A program made the position numbers and the translations under genes. From an uncultured Eubacteriales bacterium (GTDB lineage Bacteria; Bacillota; Clostridia; Oscillospirales; CAG-272), in contig URDX01000027.1 of the NCBI GenBank assembly GCA_900546695.1, positions 1 to 22,342 of the forward strand: 22,342 nucleotides of DNA. Direction: 5' to 3'. Shown one piece after another: positions 20,106 through 22,342 of the stretch. The notes under the pieces are model-generated. The model made no database searches. It saw only the letters and a list, made by a program, of their open reading frames with translations, and was not told the DNA's origin. Positions within the stretch are counted from its first letter, which is position 1. The number at the start of each line of letters is the position of its first letter.

Positions 20106-21431
20106 TTATGCCTTAAGATACTTATGCAGCGAAATTACCGAGCCGACAATACCCGTGAGTATGCCGAGTCCGAGGAAGCCGACGAGCAGGAGCCCGCCGA
20201 AGCTGCTGAAATCGACCACCGAAATGAACGAGAACTTAGTCAGCACCGTATTGTGGATATACATGTAGGTGTAATACTGCACGATATACGCCGCAATACT
20301 TGCGACAAGTCCGATAATAACACCCTCAAAGACGAACGGCGTTGTGATAAACGCATTCGTCGCTCCGACGTAGCGCATGACCATTATCTCCTGTCTGCGC
20401 GAGAACACCGCAAGCTTGATGGTGTTGATGATTACGAACATGCTGACGATGATAAGAATAACAAGGAACCACACGAACACAAACACGATGCCCGAGCGGA
20501 CATTCTCGATGGTATTCGCTATCTCGACCTGACAATTTATCTTATATATCATGCCCGTCATGTGCTCGAGATTGCCCTTGAGCTCGTTTACGCCCGTGTT
20601 GTCCTTATATGTGATGGTGAACTGATCGGTAAGCGGGTTATCGCCCGACTTGAGCCTGTCGAAAAGGTCGGTATACTCCGAATACTTTTCGTTCATCTCG
20701 GTCAGTGCCTGCGCCTTACTTGTAAAGGTGACCGTGTCGACGTTGTCAAGCTGACGTATTGCAAGCTCAATATCGTTGAGCGAGGTTATGCGCTTGTAGA
20801 TATTAGTCAGCGCGGTCTCGGTATCGTTATATACACCGAGCGCGTCGCCGCCGAGCTCTGCTTTTCTTGTTTTCACAGATGCAAAGCGCTCGCGCAGGTC
20901 CTCGACCTCGGTGCGCGCCTTTGACAGATCGGTAAAGTTGACAAGCTCCTCCGTAGACGAAAGAACACCGTTCTGCAGCGAGGTTATCTCCTCGCCGTCA
21001 TATTTTGCGCCGAGCGAAGCTATATCCGAATCGGACATATCGTCCCACAGCCCGCGCACGCGGACAAGAGAGGATTCCGACTGCCCCGCACTGCTGCCGT
21101 CGACCGTTTCGTCGGCGCTGCCCTTATCGATGACCGAGCTCGAGCCGGTTGTCTCGGGGGTCGTCTGATCTATCGTGAAAGCATCGTCGACCTCCTCCGT
21201 AGACAGCGACGGGTCGCGGTCGGTATCGACAAAGACGAGGATGTAGTTTAGCATTCCGATATTCTGAACGTTATAGTTGACATTGACGAGCAGCAGCACG
21301 AAGCTGCCGAGCACCACGAGACACGAGAGCAGCACGGCTATCGACGCAAATGTCATTACGCCGTTTCGCCACAGGCTCTTTATGCTCTGCTCGAGAAAGT
21401 AGAGAATGCTCACCTTTTTACGCTTATTCAC
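20106..21431 (-). CDS. ftsX: Cell-division ABC permease FtsX with a large external insertion
   Basis: A 441-residue membrane protein; typical FtsX is about 300. TM1 is at about 24-50, and three further helices lie at about 314-338, 364-392 and 411-435. The C-terminal core (RRQEIMVMRYVGATNAFI) is the clear FtsX signature. Between the first strand of the outside domain (NYILVFVDTDRD, ending at 73) and the conserved continuation (RQLDNVDTVTFTSKAQAL, from 226) lie about 145 extra residues. These comprise a Ser/Thr/Asp-rich stretch (about 75-125) and a predicted helical, charged part (about 130-218). With FtsE it controls the M23 hydrolases encoded next. The GTG start overlaps ftsE by eight bases and follows GGGGG. 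Confidence 0.93.
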   Translation of the reverse strand: MNKRKKVSILYFLEQSIKSLWRNGVMTFASIAVLLSCLVVLGSFVLLLVNVNYNVQNIGMLNYILVFVDTDRDPSLSTEEVDDAFTIDQTTPETTGSSSVIDKGSADETVDGSSAGQSESSLVRVRGLWDDMSDSDIASLGAKYDGEEITSLQNGVLSSTEELVNFTDLSKARTEVEDLRERFASVKTRKAELGGDALGVYNDTETALTNIYKRITSLNDIELAIRQLDNVDTVTFTSKAQALTEMNEKYSEYTDLFDRLKSGDNPLTDQFTITYKDNTGVNELKGNLEHMTGMIYKINCQVEIANTIENVRSGIVFVFVWFLVILIIVSMFVIINTIKLAVFSRRQEIMVMRYVGATNAFITTPFVFEGVIIGLVASIAAYIVQYYTYMYIHNTVLTKFSFISVVDFSSFGGLLLVGFLGLGILTGIVGSVISLHKYLKA

Positions 21432-22104
21432 GGAACATTCCCCCTATCTTATCGTCGACGATCTTTCCGTGCTGAATGGTAACAACGCGCTGACGGAAGT
21501 AATCGACAAGGCTTTTATCGTGCGTTACCACGATGACCGTCTTGTTCTTACGGTGGATCTTGACGAGCAGGTTCATTATCTCGAGACTCATCTGCGGGTC
21601 GATATTTCCCGTAGGCTCGTCCGCTATTATCATGCGCGGGTTATTCGCGAGTGCGCGCGCAAGCGCAACCCTCTGCTTCTCACCGCCGGAGAGCTCGCTC
21701 GGGAAGCGGTCGGCTTTATCCTGCAGTCCGACAATGCCGAGGATGGTGGGCACGCGGCGGCGGATAACGCGCATCGGCTCGCCTATGACTCGCATGGCGA
21801 ACGCAACATTTTCGTATACCGTCTTGCGCTCGAACAGGCGGAAGTCCTGAAAGACCACGCCGAGCTCCCTGCGATAATAGGGTATCTGGCTCTCGCGCAT
21901 ATCGGTAAGATCGAATTCGTCGACGGTCAGTCTGCCGCTCGTTACCTTCTCTTCGCGCAGCAGCAGCTTCATCAGCGTACTCTTGCCCGCGCCGGAAGAG
22001 CCAACGATGAATACAAACTCGCCGTCGCCTATCTGCAGGCTGACATTATCCAGAGCGGGAGTACCGTTCGGATACGTCATAGATACATTTTCAAAATTAA
22101 TCAT
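21424..22104 (-). CDS. ftsE: Cell-division ABC ATPase FtsE
   Basis: A 226-residue ATPase of normal FtsE length. Walker A GSSGAGKS is at 35-42. The Q-loop FQDFRLF, the signature LSGGEKQR, Walker B MIIADEPTGN and the switch VTHD follow in order. It hydrolyses ATP on the inner face to drive FtsX, which activates cell-wall hydrolases outside. It is the first gene of the ftsE-ftsX-M23-M23 operon. The ribosome site is weak (AAGG about 14 bases away, CGGAT nearer). A dispersed hairpin repeat lies about 35 bases upstream; no promoter was clear. Confidence 0.96.
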   Translation of the reverse strand: MINFENVSMTYPNGTPALDNVSLQIGDGEFVFIVGSSGAGKSTLMKLLLREEKVTSGRLTVDEFDLTDMRESQIPYYRRELGVVFQDFRLFERKTVYENVAFAMRVIGEPMRVIRRRVPTILGIVGLQDKADRFPSELSGGEKQRVALARALANNPRMIIADEPTGNIDPQMSLEIMNLLVKIHRKNKTVIVVTHDKSLVDYFRQRVVTIQHGKIVDDKIGGMFRE

Positions 22105-22139
22105 ATCCGGTTTCTGCCTTTTTTCAGTGTCACGGCGAC

Positions 22140-22187
22140 GGAGCTGTTAAAAAGCTCGCTTTTCAGCAGCCCGCCTTGATTTTAGGG
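22140..22187. repeat. Dispersed hairpin repeat, copy B
   Basis: A 48-base block nearly the same as copy A, 12.4 kb away and in the same orientation. Its hairpin GCTGTTAAAAAG with CTTTTCAGCAGC has one mismatch and a wobble pair, loop CTCG. It lies just upstream of ftsE as copy A lies upstream of the beta-helix gene. Confidence 0.8.
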
Positions 22188-22342
22188 GGGATATACAAGT
22201 CCCGCTTTCGCTCTCACGGTCGGCGCTTTTTTAGCCTCCCCGAGAGCTTTTTCGGTCGGCGATTTTTAGCCGCCCGCAAGGGGGAGCGATAAAAAAGATG
22301 CAGAAGCGTCGAAAATCGTCACGTCGCCGTACAAGCGTACGG
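22188..22342. repeat. Mosaic of intergenic repeat pieces at the right end
   Basis: No gene is visible. GCCTCCCCGAG, a CCCGCAAGGGGGAGCGATAAA segment and a CGTACAAGCGTACG near-palindrome each have a counterpart in the 9774-10034 spacer, but in a different order. The element is cut by the window edge. Confidence 0.55.

Overview
The window looks like chromosomal DNA of a GC-rich, anaerobic Gram-positive bacterium of the Clostridia, most likely a gut-type member of Oscillospirales/Ruminococcaceae. This placement is an inference. It rests on strong AGGAGG-type ribosome binding sites, consensus sigma-A promoters, a DUF3842 protein, an ECF-transporter S component, an AbrB-type regulator paired with an ABC exporter, a CwlO/PcsB-like FtsEX plus M23 module, a sensory-type [FeFe] hydrogenase and a GH89 alpha-N-acetylglucosaminidase. 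There is no phage, plasmid, IS element or CRISPR array. Most genes are on the minus strand.

Layout. 1-2976 (minus): two small thioredoxin-like [2Fe-2S] ferredoxins, a [FeFe]-hydrogenase-like protein with a PAS domain, and a PP2C/SpoIIE-family phosphatase cut by the window edge; together they look like a redox or H2 sensing operon. 3148-4262: an APH-family kinase whose leader carries seven 12-bp repeats, separated from the next gene by a terminator/promoter region. 4263-6940: a LysR regulator divergent from DUF3842, then an ECF S-component membrane protein whose own consensus promoter drives a leader of about 250 nt ending in a strong intrinsic terminator just before the start codon. 7081-9695 (minus): a surface beta-helix protein translationally coupled to a TtcA-like tRNA thiolase. 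9696-10630: repeat-rich spacer and yajC. 10630-12023 (plus): an ECF sigma factor with an overlapping membrane partner, probably an anti-sigma factor. 12284-12359: tRNA-Lys. 12631-14757 (minus): GH89 alpha-N-acetylglucosaminidase. 15015-16961 (minus): AbrB-type regulator, ABC ATPase and ABC-2 permease in one overlapping operon. 17381-22104 (minus): ftsE, ftsX and two paralogous M23 peptidoglycan hydrolases, followed by three consecutive terminator hairpins.

How it fits together. The ftsEX/M23 operon is a cell-wall remodelling machine in which FtsEX is expected to control the hydrolases across the membrane. Its FtsX carries an unusually large external insertion. The hydrogenase/phosphatase operon probably converts a redox signal into protein dephosphorylation. 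The strongest candidates for something undescribed are the leader RNA of the ECF S-component (6032-6285), the FtsX insertion with its two hydrolases, and a dispersed hairpin repeat that sits in the same orientation just upstream of both the beta-helix gene and ftsE.
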